A DNA stretch of 64,000 bases from contig CM026570.1 in the NCBI GenBank assembly GCA_015143295.1, positions 24,993,250-25,057,249 of the forward strand, given 5' to 3'. The first letter of the stretch is position 1; every line of letters starts with the position of its first letter. This document shows positions 43,501 through 55,334 of the stretch, piece by piece. Below the pieces are notes generated by a model. That model did not search any database. It saw only the letters and a program-made list of their open reading frames with translations, and was not told where the DNA came from. The translations under genes were made by a program, and so were the position numbers. The stretch is from Tetracentron sinense. Lineage: Eukaryota > Streptophyta > Magnoliopsida > Trochodendrales > Trochodendraceae.

Positions 43501-43841
43501 TGTCAAGACAGGTTACTAGTAATGAAGTTCCATCTCAGGATGGGGTTTTGTGTATGATTTCTTTTCCCACTCCTGACTGGTTAGCTCAACTTAAATCCAG
43601 TTATGCTGCTGATCGACACATCATGAATATGTTGGAAGCTTTTCAAACAGGAAAGGAAGGTCCTAAGGGTTTTACTATGCAGAATGGGTTGTTGTTATAT
43701 AAAGGCGGGATGTATTTGGGGTCTTGTGATGCCTTAAAAACAACTATTTTGCAACAGGTACATGATGGACCATGGGGGGGCATTCTGGGGTCCTTAAAAC
43801 CTTACATAGGGTTCAAAGGGACTTCTATTGGCCTGGGTTAA
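40587..43841 (+). CDS. gag-pol: Reina-type gag-protease-RT-RNase H polyprotein
   Basis: An uninterrupted frame of 1084 residues. Gag spans about residues 80-210, followed by a zinc knuckle CYNCDDKWSPGHKC at about 292-305, typical of Reina. The protease motif LLDTGSTHNFID is at about 382. Reverse transcriptase has [10 protein letters not shown] (about 616) and the catalytic LVFFDDILVYSKS (about 713). RNase H has VVECDASGVG (about 860) and ends AADALSRQ (about 970). The last ~20 residues are out of the proper frame: after HDGPWGG a run of seven G (43774-43780) shifts the reading and a stop follows at 43839. The integrase lies downstream in the other frame. The start is the first ATG pair after the primer site. 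Element is chromovirus, Reina lineage, by small size, short LTRs and knuckle type. Confidence 0.95.
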   Translation: MMAETRSNAAMVATNEAIASLRATSDHHSKSIQEIQNIQEIHTRTMNEMNQHLVTILQKLNTDDNRSYEPSSTIHNSSLVSFGRPVRLDFPRFSGDDPASWVYKANQYFAYYQTPTTEKLLVASFHMDQEALVWFQDTEEAGIFCNWEGMVQALHVRFGSTPYDDPMEALTKLRQTSTVAVYKSDFEALSNRIKGLSAMHKMSCFLSGLKDEIRLPVRMLNPQSLNAAFGLAKIQEEYWTSCKRSSRIQQETGKPSILGLPKVNTFVEAKSKIPIKRISPGQMEERKKKGLCYNCDDKWSPGHKCKSAKIFLLEGIELVTDSQSGVKITELEEELGSSITEGENTNTNSEEVEITLYALIGNPTPKTMRIRGKINGVSLVVLLDTGSTHNFIDAALIPGLQLLVDHSQTLEVKVANGALVRTRGFCDQVPVCLQGKEFSIQFHELPLGGCDVVLGTQWLTTLGDIQWNFQFLTMEFFHHGHKIRLQGLNETDLHLIDGDQFLKAPIKKGLLVHISTPSSTKKQATLHVEVIDLLQDFAQVFDTPVGLPPLRGHEHHITLKEGAQPICQRPYRYPFYQKNEIEKIVKELLSVGSIRNSCSPFASPVLLVRKADGSWRMCIDYRQLNLNTIKDKFPIPVIDELLDELNGACIFSKLDLRSGYHQIRMSEEDIPKIAFRTHEGHYEFLVMPFGLTNAPSTFQSLMNQVFKPFLRRFVLVFFDDILVYSKSLVEHVSHLKAVLEVLTKEQLFAKKSKCVFACEQVEYLGHLISGEGVRTDPKKTVAMQQWPTPKDVKALRGFLGLTGYYSKFVRGYGQIAAPLTALLRKNSFTWTEEAELAFQNLKSAMSNPPVLALPNFNKMFVVECDASGVGLEAVLMQEGRAIAFHSQALKGRSLALSTYERELLALVTAVQKWRPYLVGNSFLVSTDQQSLKYILEQKIGTPAQQKWITKLLGYAFIVEYKKGKENVAADALSRQVTSNEVPSQDGVLCMISFPTPDWLAQLKSSYAADRHIMNMLEAFQTGKEGPKGFTMQNGLLLYKGGMYLGSCDALKTTILQQVHDGPWGGILGSLKPYIGFKGTSIGLG

Positions 43842-45010
43842 GGTCAGATGTGAGGAAGTATGTTAAGGAGTGTGATATTTGCCAAAGGCTCAAGCACGAA
43901 ACATGTAACCCAGCAGGTCTGCTATAGCCTTTGCCTATACCAGAGAGACCTTAGGTGGCTGTGAGCATGGATTTTGTAGAAGGCTTGCCAAAATCTCAGA
44001 TGAAGGAAGTGGTGATGGTAGTGGTGGACAGGTTCACAAAGTTTGTTCACTTCATAGCCTTGTCTCATCCATATACTGCTTCCAAAATAGCAAACTTGTA
44101 TTTGCAACAAGTGTTTAAACTACATGGAATGCCCACTTCAATTGTTAGTGACAGGGACCCTATTTTCACTTCTCATTTTTGGCAAGAACTGATGAAGCTT
44201 CAAGGTATTCAATTGGCAATGTCCTCAACCTATCACCCCCAAACAGATGGCCAAACAGAGGTTGTGAATAAGAGTCTTGAACACTATTTGAGAGCCTTTG
44301 CAGCTGACAAACCAGCTACTTGGGTGGAGTGGTTGCCACTTGCTGAATACTGGTTTAATACCAATTTTCACACCTCACTCAAGCTAACTCCATTTGAAGC
44401 AGTGTATGGCTATTCCCCTCCCAGATTGATGGACTACATTCCTGGTACAACAAAGATTGAAGGAGTGGATGCTCATTTGAGGACTAGACAGCAACTGACT
44501 TCATTATTAAGGCAGAATTTGGTAGCAGCACAAGAAAGGATGAAGTTGTATTGTGACAAGCATAGGACTGAGAGGAGCTTTTCTGTGGGAGATTGGGTAT
44601 TCTTAAGACTTCAACCCTATAAACAGAAGTCTCTTAAGCACCACCAGTTGAAGAAATTATCTCCTAAGTACTATGGGCCATTTCAGATCTTGCAGAAGGT
44701 TGGTGAGGTGTCTTATAGATTGGATTTACCTCCAAATTCTAAGATTCATCCCACCTTCCATGTATCTTGTTTGAAAGCTAAGCTTGGGCAACATGTGGTT
44801 TCCATTCCCACTTTACCACCTACTGATGTGGAGGGAGCTGTTATCACAGAACCAGTAGCTGTGCTCCAGGAAAGGTCTCATCAGCTTCGAAATAGAACCA
44901 TCACTCAAGTTTTGGTCCAATGGCAAGGAGAAGGTATTGATGATGCCACTTGGGAGAGCTTATATGTTATGCAGCAAAGGTTCCCTCACCTTGTGGGCAA
45001 GGTCTTTTAA
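43781..45010 (+). pseudogene. pol: Reina-type integrase with chromodomain
   Basis: After the frameshift the integrase zinc motif (YVKECDICQRLKHE, about 43858-43900) can be read, then two in-frame TAG codons at 43927 and 43952. From 43955 the frame stays open to 45010. The DDE residues lie in MVVVDRFTKFVHF, IVSDRDPIFTS and HPQTDGQTEVVNK. The C-terminal domain includes LSPKYYGPFQILQKVGEVSYR. A chromodomain closes the protein (ITQVLVQWQGEGIDDATWE). Both stops sit where the family has Gln and Trp-type codons, so single-base changes account for them. Confidence 0.92.
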
Positions 45011-45022
45011 AGAGGGAGGTAT
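45011..45022 (+). other. Polypurine tract of the Reina-type element
   Basis: AGAGGGAGGTAT directly precedes the 3' LTR. It would prime plus-strand synthesis. Confidence 0.8.
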
Positions 45023-45441
45023 TGTTAGAGTTTTAATTTGAGGAATTGTTAGAGTTGTATGGGGTCATGGCTTTTGTAATTGCTTATGTACTCCAATAGC
45101 TACTGATGTGCTCAATTAGCTAAAATAGCAAGTACCAAGTATGATATTGGCTATAATAAGGCTTTCTGGAAGCTGGTACCCGTAAGGGGTGTAAGGGTTA
45201 GTTGGGTTAGTTTGTAACAGCTAGTGACAGCTATAGGAAGTTAGTTACACAGCTGGGGCAGTTAGTTACAAGGGTAGATTTGGGGTATAAGGGTGAGAGG
45301 AATGTAACCAATTGAAAAAAAAGAAAGAAATTCAGTATTCTCTTCCTGCAACTCTATTCTTCTCTATTCTTGTATTTTCTTAAGGAGGCCTTGCCAACCT
45401 CAAACTAGCTACCATTTCTTTTATCAAATTGGTTCATTACA
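45023..45441 (+). repeat. Reina-type element, 3' LTR (419 bp)
   Basis: Same length as the 5' LTR and more than 99 percent identical. It is followed by the second GAATA (45442-45446), after which LINE sequence resumes. Confidence 0.97.
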
Positions 45442-45446
45442 GAATA

Positions 45447-46219
45447 TCATGAAAATACCCTAAACGTAGTTTATCCATCTGAATGAGAGTTTTGACTTTT
45501 CTAGGAGTAGAATCTAGAGAAAGAAAAGATCCAGAACTTCTCCTTTGGCAACCAATGTTAGCTGACTCATCAGCAACTGTGTTTGCTTCTCGATAAATGT
45601 GCTATAACGAAAAACCGGCCAATATGCAATGCTTGATATGCTTATCCCAGTACCAAGTTTTCCATGTACTTGCAGTTCTATTATTCCACACCTCAACTAG
45701 GCTCTTGGAATCAGATTCAATGATTACATTATGGAGATTAAGATTCTTGCATAGATTTAATCCATCCAAAAGAGCTCAAGATTCCACTACATAGTTGGAA
45801 CAATTGCCATAATCCGAGAAAAAACAAGCAACAAAATTACCGTTGTGATCTCAAATAATCCCTCCTCCTCCGGCATTACCAGGATTACCTTTAGAAGCAC
45901 CATCTATATTCAGCTTAAATTTGGTATGAGGAAAAATCCAATAAACCATGATCACCCGGAGTCTACTGATAGGAGTTTGTCTAGTAGGAAATAAAGGTGA
46001 TAAATCTAAATTTTTATTATCATTGACTGATCCTAGATCACACACCTTTCTAGTGATGAGACCAATAAGAGTTCTTGCATTAAGCGAAATACCTTCATGT
46101 TTCCTTCGACATCTTTCTATCCAAATCTCCCAAACTATCAGGCAACAAGATGAAGAAATCATTATTCCTTGAAGAAGTCGCTCTAAACCATCTTGTAAGG
46201 GTACAATGAATAGAGTCAT
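45447..46219 (-). pseudogene. LINE RNase H domain, C-terminal end of ORF2
   Basis: The minus frame from 46219 leads into LNIDGASKGNPGNAGGGG (first catalytic D), and beyond a stop at about 45850 the sequence continues with IIESDSKSLVEVW (second D) and ANTVADESAN (final D). The Reina element is inserted right after this domain. RNase H would remove the RNA strand during reverse transcription. It is the only complete RNase H in the window's LINE, since the duplicated copy ends early in the domain. Confidence 0.85.
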
Positions 46220-49200
46220 GCTTGAAATATGGAATGATACACCAGGAGGATAAAGAATTCCAAACTGCCGCTAACTCGCTGTTATTAAGAAGATGAGAAG
46301 TTCCTTCCTCACAAGTAATAGAGCAACAATAACATTTGCTAGCCATCGGAATGCCAATGTGTTGAATGGTCAAATCTGTTGAAATAACACAGTGCATGAT
46401 TTTCCAGCAAAAGACACGAAATTTGGTAGGGATAATTGACCTCCAAACATATTTGGCCCAATCTAACTCATCCCCTTTATAACGCAACATATCTTAGGCA
46501 GTTTCAACAGAGAATTCTCTCGAGGAATTAGAGGTCCAAACATACGGTCCTTATATCGTCAATGGTAGAAGGAGTGAGGAATTAACTTACCTGCGAAAGA
46601 TCCCAGTTACCTTCTTCATTAATCATCTGAGCTATAAGCGGTTGACTATGAGGAGTTGTAGATGCCATAGTGCCAACAGACAAACCAGAAATTTATTTTA
46701 GCTCCATTATCAAAAAGAACTGAGGTGTTAGAAAGCATCAAGTGAAAAACTTCGCAAATAACAAACCATAATTTAGAAGAACCTCTGGTGGGCAATGCAT
46801 TCCACACATGATCTATGCAATATTTGGCTTTGAAGAATCAAGCCCAAAGACAATCTGAAGTATATATGCGCCATGCTTGTTTTACACAAAAAGCCTTCGA
46901 AAATTCAGCGAACTTTCTAATACCTAGACCACCTTCTGTACAGGCCAAAGTACATTTTTTCCATCTAAACCAATATCGATGCCTACTCACTTCAAAGTTA
47001 TTCCAAAAAAATTTGCCAAAATTTTATCAATTTTTCCAGTAATTCCAGAGGGTATAGTAATACCTGAGATGATGTGGATTGGTATCGAAGAAAAGACATA
47101 ATTGATAAGAATTAGTCTCCCACCAGCAGAAAGAAGTTTTTCGGACCACCCACTAACACGATTTTGAATTTTCTCAATAAGAGGAATGAAGTAAGATATT
47201 TTCTATCTACCTTTCATCAACGGAACTCCCAGGTAGATAAGAGGAAAGTGTTTAAATTGAAACCTAGTTCTGTTGGAGATGTCTCTTTTTCTGGCTATAG
47301 ATAGATTGTCTGAGCAATAAAGAGAACTTTTATTCTTTGCGCAGAAGAATCTTCATATTTGGAGAGAAAATCAGTAATTCTTTTGATACTTTTAGCACTA
47401 CCCTTGCAGAAAATAAGAGTATCATCCGCAAATAAAAGATGGGTGACTGCCAAACCATTTCTCCCCATAACAAAAGAATAATTCGGGTGGGAAGATATAA
47501 CTTTAAGTCCTCTACATAGGACTTCTTCAGCCAATATAAAAAGAGTAGTAGATAAAGGATCACCTTGACGTAAACCTCTGGAACTAGTGAAAAAACCATG
47601 AAGAGACCCATTGATAACAACCGAGAAGCTTTGATTCTGAAGATATCCCTGAATCAGACTGATAAATTAACCCAAACTTCTTCAAAACTTCTATAATGAA
47701 GTTCCATTCCATTCGATCATACACCTTCACCGTATCAAACTTAATAATGATGTTCCCGCCGAAGACTTTCCTGTCCACTTCATTAACCATTTCCTGAGCA
47801 ATAGTTATATTATCAGTGATGTTCATTCCTTTAATAAACCCTAATTGCTCTTTAGAAACAATTTTAGGGAAAATAGGGGCCAACTGATCAGCTAATATTC
47901 TGGAGAATACTTTATAAAAAATTTGCATAAGATGACAGATTTATAATCAGAAAAAGTCGATCGATCCTCACATTTAGCAATCAGGGCTATGGCTGTAGCA
48001 TTAACTGATTTAAGAATAATCGGATTATAAAAGAAATAATGAACAACCCTAATTAGATCAGCCTGAATAATATCCCAGCAAGCTCTAAAAAAATTATCAT
48101 CGAAACCATCCGGACCAGGAGCACTATCTTCTGAGAGACTGAAAACCACCTGTTTAACCTCTTCCAAAAAGGGAACAGAGGCAAGAAAACAATTATCTTC
48201 ATCAGTAATCATTGGAGGAATAAAGTTTATAATGTTATGATGAATAGGATTTTGAGAAGATGTAAGAAGATCTTGAAAATACTTAGAAGCTTCATCACCA
48301 ATATCTTGTTGATTATCTATCCAATCCCCCAAGGCATTTTTAATTTTTTCAATGCTATTCTTTTTCTTTCTTTGATTAGCAATGGCATGAAAAAACTTCA
48401 TGTTGCTGTCGCCTTCTTTGAGCCATTTAATCCTGGATTTTGCTTCCAAAATATCTCCTATTGCATCATCACCTGCTGTAAGTTATCCTTCAGAGTAGTA
48501 AGCAAAGCAATCTCAGTAGCACAAATTTTCTCTTCCAGCTCTTTGATACGAACAAAAATATTTCCAAAGGTATCTCTATTCCAACTCTTAAGAAATTTTT
48601 TAATCTCTTATGCTTTAAGAAAAATCCAAGGATAGGATCTGCAACAATAGGTAAAGCCCAAGAATCTTCTACAAGCTTTTTGAAATCCGAATGGGTTAAC
48701 CACGTCTTCTGAAACTTGAAGTTGGAAGGACGACTCGTAGATCCAGTTTCAAACTTTAGAATAAGAGGAGCAGGATCTAAATTGAGCCTGGATAAATGAG
48801 AGGCCCGAGGAGCAGGTAATTTATTACTCCAAGCCACATTATATAAGACCTGGTCCAATCTGGCATAAATTTTGTTAAGACCCATTTGGTCATTGCACTA
48901 AGTGAATTTGTTACCGGTAAATCCAGCATCTATAAAACCCATGTCATTGATAAAGGCATTAAATTCTTCCATAGACCCAATATTGGGATCTCGACCTCCC
49001 ATTTTTTCCCTCAGGGAAGCAATTGCATTGAAATCACCAGCAAGAAGAAGAGAACCATGAAAATGAGATAACAGTAAAGATATATCATTCCAAAGAATAT
49101 GTCTGTCATTGCTAAGACATTTAGCATAAATAAAGCCACATCTAATAATGTATAAATCATGAATATTGACATCAATAATTAAAGCTTGATCAAGAGAAGC

Positions 49201-50056
49201 AAATAAAGAAACTTTCAACCAATCTTTCCAAAATAGCCATATTTTAGGGTGATAGAGATAACCCGGCATATTTAGCATCTTACTAAGAGAAAAAATATTC
49301 TTGAAAGACTGCATGGGTTCCATAATAGCAATCATAGAAATATTATATGTTTCCATAAGTTTCTTTAATCTAGCTTTAGAAGCTAGGTTCCCAACTCCTC
49401 TAATATTCTAAGATAGGATGCTAATCATTGGAAACTAGAGAGTTTTTTCCATCAATAAGGGAGCAAGAGCTCTAGATCGAGTTTATTCGGTCCGATGGGG
49501 GAATCCCTTTCTCTTTTTTTTAATAAACTCTTTTTCAACTTTGTTTCCTGACGAATTATTTTTCTGTTCATCTGAGCAAGAATTCTTTAGCTTCCCTTAT
49601 AAAATTTTCTCTATGCTCAAAGGGAACCGATCCTACTTTCGAATGGAATTCAGTTGAGGATGAAGAACGCCAATTAATGTCTCTGAAAGGCTTGTTAAGA
49701 GGAGGTAGAGAATTTTGCAATCTCTTCTCTAGGTTATGTATGTTCGACTGAAATGTAATAATAAAATTTGTATCGTTGTCATCAAAGGAAGTGTATTGGT
49801 CAGCAACAAAATTCTCTGTTTGAGTGGAAGCAATTTGAAGCTGTTGAGTGTTGCCTGACAAGGGGTTACTTTGCTGCTCTATGCTTCTCTGGGAGCCATC
49901 TCCTTAGGATCTCGAGGATTATTGTCATTCAAATATATTTCCTCTTCAATTCCTAAGATCGAAATAGTTTCTGCACTGTTAGAGTTAGAAGCTTCGTTTT
50001 TTTATCCCAGCAACCTCTCCATTCGGGTTTTGATCATCTTCTATCATCAATCCTGA
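45830..50056 (-). repeat. LINE internal duplication, copy 1
   Basis: This stretch repeats 50057-54284 almost perfectly. It contains the end of ORF1 (49861-49568), an ORF2 start at 49428, endonuclease (49356-48898), a linker frame (48885-48490), RT pieces (48449-47295) and the zinc-binding region (46490-46095). Differences that I can see from copy 2 in the central part are single-base changes in homopolymer length. Confidence 0.95.
46095..49428 (-). pseudogene. LINE ORF2 (endonuclease-RT), copy 1
   Basis: Starting at 49428 (MISILS, then a stop where W is usual, then NIRGVGNLASKARLKKL). The endonuclease carries MIAIMEPMQS and LLLAGDFNAI. RT begins in 48449-47892 (APGPDGFDDNFFRACW) and continues in 47928-47584 (LGFIKGMNITDNI, IIKFDTVKVYDRMEW). 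The catalytic FADD box reads HLLFADDTLIF in 47534-47295. RT zinc-binding domain in 46490-46095 (FRVFCWKIMHCVISTDLTIQ). Several stops and frame changes interrupt it, so it is inactive. Confidence 0.9.
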
Positions 50057-50319
50057 ACAAATTTACCGTTGTGATCTCAAATCATCCCTCCTCCTCCTGC
50101 ATATTTACCAGGATTACCTTAGACGCACCATCTATATTTCAGCTTAAATTTGGTATGAGGAAAAATCAATAAACCATGATCACCCGGAGTCTACTGATAG
50201 GAGTTTGTCTAGTAGGAAATAAAGGTGATAATCTAATTTTTATTATCATTGACTGATCCTAGATCACACCCTTTCTAGTGATGAGACCAATAAGAGTTCT
50301 TGCATTAAGCGAAATACCT

Positions 50320-53300
50320 TCATGTTTCCTTCGACATCTTTCTATCCAAATCTCCCAAACTATCAGGCAACAAGATGAAGAAATCATTATTCCTTGAAGA
50401 AGTCGCTCTAAACCATCTTGTAAGGGTACAATGAATAGAGTCATGCTTGAAATATGGAATGATACACCAGGAGGATAAAGAATTCCAAACTGCCGCTAAC
50501 TCGCTGTTATTAAGAAGATGAGAAGTTCCTTCCTCACAAGTAATAGAGCAACAATAACATTTGCTAGCCATCGGAATGCCAATGTGTTGAATGGTCAAAT
50601 CTGTTGAAATAACACAGTGCATGATTTTCCAGCAAAAGACACGAAATTTGGTAGGGATAATTGACCTCCAAACATATTTGGCCCAATCTAACTCATCCCC
50701 TTTATAACGCAACATATCTTAGGCAGTTTCAACAGAGAATTCTCTCGAGGAATTAGAGGTCCAAACATACGGTCCTTATATCGTCAATGGTAGAAGGAGT
50801 GAGGAATTAACTTACCTGCGAAAGATCCCAGTTACCTTCTTCATTAATCATCTGAGCTATAAGCGGTTGACTATGAGGAGTTGTAGATGCCATAGTGCCA
50901 ACAGACAAACCAGAAATTTATTTTAGCTCCATTATCAAAAAGAACTGAGGTGTTAGAAAGCATCAAGTGAAAAACTTCGCAAATAACAAACCATAATTTA
51001 GAAGAACCTCTGGTGGGCAATGCATTCCACACATGATCTATGCAATATTTGGCTTTGAAGAATCAAGCCCAAAGACAATCTGAAGTATATATGCGCCATG
51101 CTTGTTTTACACAAAAAGCCTTCGAAAATTCAGCGAACTTTCTAATACCTAGACCACCTTCTGTACAGGCCAAAGTACATTTTTTCCATCTAAACCAATA
51201 TCGATGCCTACTCACTTCAAAGTTATTCCAAAAAAAATTTGCCAAAATTTTATCAATTTTTCCAGTAATTCCAGAGGGTATAGTAATACCTGAGATGATG
51301 TGGATTGGTATCGAAGAAAAGACATAATTGATAAGAATTAGTCTCCCACCAGCAGAAAGAAGTTTTTCGGACCACCCACTAACACGATTTTGAATTTTCT
51401 CAATAAGAGGAATGAAGTAAGATATTTTCTATCTACCTTTCATCAACGGAACTCCCAGGTAGATAAGAGGAAAGTGTTTAAATTGAAACCTAGTTCTGTT
51501 GGAGATGTCTCTTTTTCTGGCTATAGATAGATTGTCTGAGCAATAAAGAGAACTTTTATTCTTTGCGCAGAAGAATCTTCATATTTGGAGAGAAATCAGT
51601 AATTCTTTTGATACTTTTAGCACTACCCTTGCAGAAAATAAGAGTATCATCCGCAAATAAAAGATGGGTGACTGCCAAACCATTTCTCCCCATAACAAAA
51701 GAATAATTCGGGTGGGAAGATATAACTTTAAGTCCTCTACATAGGACTTCTTCAGCCAATATAAAAAGAGTAGTAGATAAAGGATCACCTTGACGTAAAC
51801 CTCTGGAACTAGTGAAAAAACCATGAAGAGACCCATTGATAACAACCGAGAAGCTTTGATTCTGAAGATATCCCTGAATCAGACTGATAAATTAACCCAA
51901 ACTTCTTCAAAACTTCTATAATGAAGTTCCATTCCATTCGATCATACACCTTCACCGTATCAAACTTAATAATGATGTTCCCGCCGAAGACTTTCCTGTC
52001 CACTTCATTAACCATTTCCTGAGCAATAGTTATATTATCAGTGATGTTCATTCCTTTAATAAACCCTAATTGCTCTTTAGAAACAATTTTAGGGAAAATA
52101 GGGGCCAACTGATCAGCTAATATTCTGGAGAATACTTTATAAAAAAATTTGCATAAGATGACAGATTTATAATCAGAAAAAGTCGATCGATCCTCACATT
52201 TAGCAATCAGGGCTATGGCTGTAGCATTAACTGATTTAAGAATAATCGGATTATAAAAGAAATAATGAACAACCCTAATTAGATCAGCCTGAATAATATC
52301 CCAGCAAGCTCTAAAAAAATTATCATCGAAACCATCCGGACCAGGAGCACTATCTTCTGAGAGACTGAAAACCACCTGTTTAACCTCTTCCAAAAAGGGA
52401 ACAGAGGCAAGAAAACAATTATCTTCATCAGTAATCATTGGAGGAATAAAGTTTATAATGTTATGATGAATAGGATTTTGAGAAGATGTAAGAAGATCTT
52501 GAAAATACTTAGAAGCTTCATCACCAATATCTTGTTGATTATCTATCCAATCCCCCAAGGCATTTTTAATTTTTTCAATGCTATTCTTTTTCTTTCTTTG
52601 ATTAGCAATGGCATGAAAAAACTTCATGTTGCTGTCGCCTTCTTTGAGCCATTTAATCCTGGATTTTTGCTTCCAAAATATCTCCTATTGCATCATCACC
52701 TGCTGTAAGTTATCCTTCAGAGTAGTAAGCAAAGCAATCTCAGTAGCACAAATTTTCTCTTCCAGCTCTTTGATACGAACAAAAATATTTCCAAAGGTAT
52801 CTCTATTCCAACTCTTAAGAAATTTTTTAATCTCTTATGCTTTAAGAAAAATCCAAGGATAGGATCTGCAACAATAGGTAAAGCCCAAGAATCTTCTACA
52901 AGCTTTTTGAAATCCGAATGGGTTAACCACGTCTTCTGAAACTTGAAGTTGGAAGGACGACTCGTAGATCCAGTTTCAAACTTTAGAATAAGAGGAGCAG
53001 GATCTAAATTGAGCCTGGATAAATGAGAGGCCCGAGGAGCAGGTAATTTATTACTCCAAGCCACATTATATAAGACCTGGTCCAATCTGGCATAAATTTT
53101 GTTAAGACCCATTTGGTCATTGCACTAAGTGAATTTGTTACCGGTAAATCCAGCATCTATAAAACCCATGTCATTGATAAAGGCATTAAATTCTTCCATA
53201 GACCCAATATTGGGATCTCGACCTCCCATTTTTTCCCTCAGGGAAGCAATTGCATTGAAATCACCAGCAAGAAGAAGAGAACCATGAAAATGAGATAACA

Positions 53301-53655
53301 GTAAAGATATATCATTCCAAAGAATATGTCTGTCATTGCTAAGACATTTAGCATAAATAAAGCCACATCTAATAATGTATAAATCATGAATATTGACATC
53401 AATAATTAAAGCTTGATCAAGAGAAGCAAATAAAGAAACTTTCAACCAATCTTTCCAAAATAGCCATATTTTAGGGTGATAGAGATAACCCGGCATATTT
53501 AGCATCTTACTAAGAGAAAAAATATTCTTGAAAGACTGCATGGGTTCCATAATAGCAATCATAGAAATATTATATGTTTCCATAAGTTTCTTTAATCTAG
53601 CTTTAGAAGCTAGGTTCCCAACTCCTCTAATATTCTAAGATAGGATGCTAATCAT
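50320..53655 (-). pseudogene. LINE ORF2 (endonuclease-RT), copy 2
   Basis: Same domain order as copy 1. ORF2 starts at 53655. Endonuclease 53583-53125 with LLLAGDFNAI. Linker 53112-52717. RT 52627-51809 is open over 272 codons here because one extra A near 52141-52148 keeps the frame that is broken in copy 1. FADD box in 51759-51556. Zinc-binding domain 50715-50320. Upstream of it, 51245-51063 reads the thumb region FFWNNFEVSRHRYWFRWKK. The copy stops just after the first RNase H motif. Confidence 0.9.
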
Positions 53656-53708
53656 TGGAAACTAGAGAGTTTTTTCCATCAATAAGGGAGCAAGAGCTCT
53701 AGATCGAG

Positions 53709-54089
53709 TTATTCGGTCCGATGGGGGAATCCCTTTCTCTTTTTTTTAATAAACTCTTTTTCAACTTTGTTTCCTGACGAATTATTTTTCTTGTTCATCT
53801 GAGCAAGAAATTCTTTAGCTTCCCTTATAAAATTTTCTCTATGCTCAAAGGGAACCGATCCTACTTTCGAATGGAATTCAGTTGAGGATGAAGAACGCCA
53901 ATTAATGTCTCTGAAAGGCTTGTTAAGAGGAGGTAGAGAATTTTGCAATCTCTTCTCTAGGTTATGTATGTTCGACTGAAATGTAATAATAAAATTTGTA
54001 TCGTTGTCATCAAAGGAAGTGTATTGGTCAGCAACAAAATTCTCTGTTTGAGTGGAAGCAATTTGAAGCTGTTGAGTGTTGCCTGACAA
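53709..54089 (-). pseudogene. LINE ORF1, C-terminal part (copy 2)
   Basis: A 126-codon Gln/Asn/Lys-rich open piece with no named domain, located between the ORF1 zinc knuckle and ORF2. Its shorter twin is at 49861-49568. A frame change separates them from the DUF4283 part. Confidence 0.6.
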
Positions 54090-54499
54090 GGGGTTACTTT
54101 GCTGCTCTATGCTTCTCTGGGAGCCATCTCCTTAGGATCTCGAGGATTATTGTCATTCAAATATATTTCCTCTTCAATTCCTAAGATCGAAATAGTTTCT
54201 GCACTGTTAGAGTTAGAAGCTTCGTTTTTTTATCCCAGCAACCTCTCCATTCGGGTTTTGATCATCTTCTATCATCAATCCTGAGCCTGTACCAGCATAA
54301 TTGGATTCCTTATCTATTATTTTATGGGAGATAACCTTCTCTAAATGCAGATCTTGAGTCCCATTCATACAACCTTCCTCTTGAACAGCAATTGAAGAGT
54401 CTTGGTTTAGATCATGAATCTGATCTGGAATAGTGACTTCAGGAGGGTTCAGGATGGAGGTTTTATCAGAAGGAATCTCATCCGAATGGAATTTTTTTA

Positions 54500-55334
54500 A
54501 GACCCATTGCTTAGTTTGGTTCTTTCACTAAGCTCCATCCACTATCTGTTGAACTGAAATTTTAGTTTAGATCTGCCCTTCCCACACGTAATGGCATCAT
54601 GACCCAGTTTTTTACAGATCGAACAATATCAAAACTTCTTTTCATACTCCACCTTTTGCCATCTATTGTGGTCTCCTAAACCTAGCCAAAATCGGTCTGG
54701 GTTTTCTTTTTAAATTTCTATCTCAATGCAGACCCTAGCAACGCTAAGTCTAGTAAGAGATTTTGTGGCGCCATCCAACTTGAGAACTTTTCCGAAGATG
54801 CTTCCAATCGAAGTAAGCACAGAGTTATTAAAAAGGTGTATAGGAAGACAAGGAAAACTCACCCCAAATCAGCACTAAAGATGGTTCCATACCTGATAAA
54901 AAAGTTGGTCTCCATTTGAAAATTTTGAATAGGAACCCATTAATGTAGATAACTTCCTTTAACCAAATCATAAGGTAGTCCTCTTCCGATAAAAATCTGA
55001 ACAAGATATGGCGAGAATCAAGGATCCTAACTGAGAATTCCAGGTGAAGACCTTCAAACTTTTTCATATGAGCCTTAATAACATCAAGGGAGGGACGCCC
55101 ATATGCACACTTTGCAACAAGGGTTAAACAAGGAGGAGCAGCAAGGTTGGATGATTCTTCTTCAATGAAAAAGATAGCAGGTTCGCCCTTAAAAGATGTT
55201 GGTTTTTTCACTCGAACAAAGCTTGGAGTTGAAGCCACCAGAGAAGAAGACTTGTTTCTTACCACTGCAGCATAAGATGGGGGGAGATTCGGCAGCCTGT
55301 AGGAGGGATCTCCCTCCCCACCGCCGGCAGCCAT
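54500..55334 (-). pseudogene. LINE ORF1 with DUF4283 domain and zinc knuckle
   Basis: The best start is 55334 (MAAGGGEGDPSYRLPNLP); an in-frame ATG lies at 55346. DUF4283 covers about residues 60-165 (CAYGRPSLDVIKAHMKKF, ILFRFLSEEDYLMIW). After a frame change near 54860 the text continues with NNSVLTSIGSIFGKVLKLD, and a zinc knuckle CSICKKLGHDAITC lies near 54590-54630. Stops at about 54705 and 54629 break it. ORF1 proteins of plant LINEs bind the RNA in the RNP. Confidence 0.85.

Larger units (their letters stand above)
50057..54284 (-). repeat. LINE internal duplication, copy 2
   Basis: The copy ends at the same bases as copy 1 (after AATCCTGA). The first ~220 bp (50057-50275) show many small indels and changes against 45830-46050, while the rest differs only at a few homopolymers. 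That uneven pattern is unlike normal ageing; see the findings. Confidence 0.95.

Noticed and set aside
48237..48635. 132-codon plus-strand frame in the LINE (and its twin near 52463-52862)
   Set aside because: Antisense of LINE ORF2; no domain.
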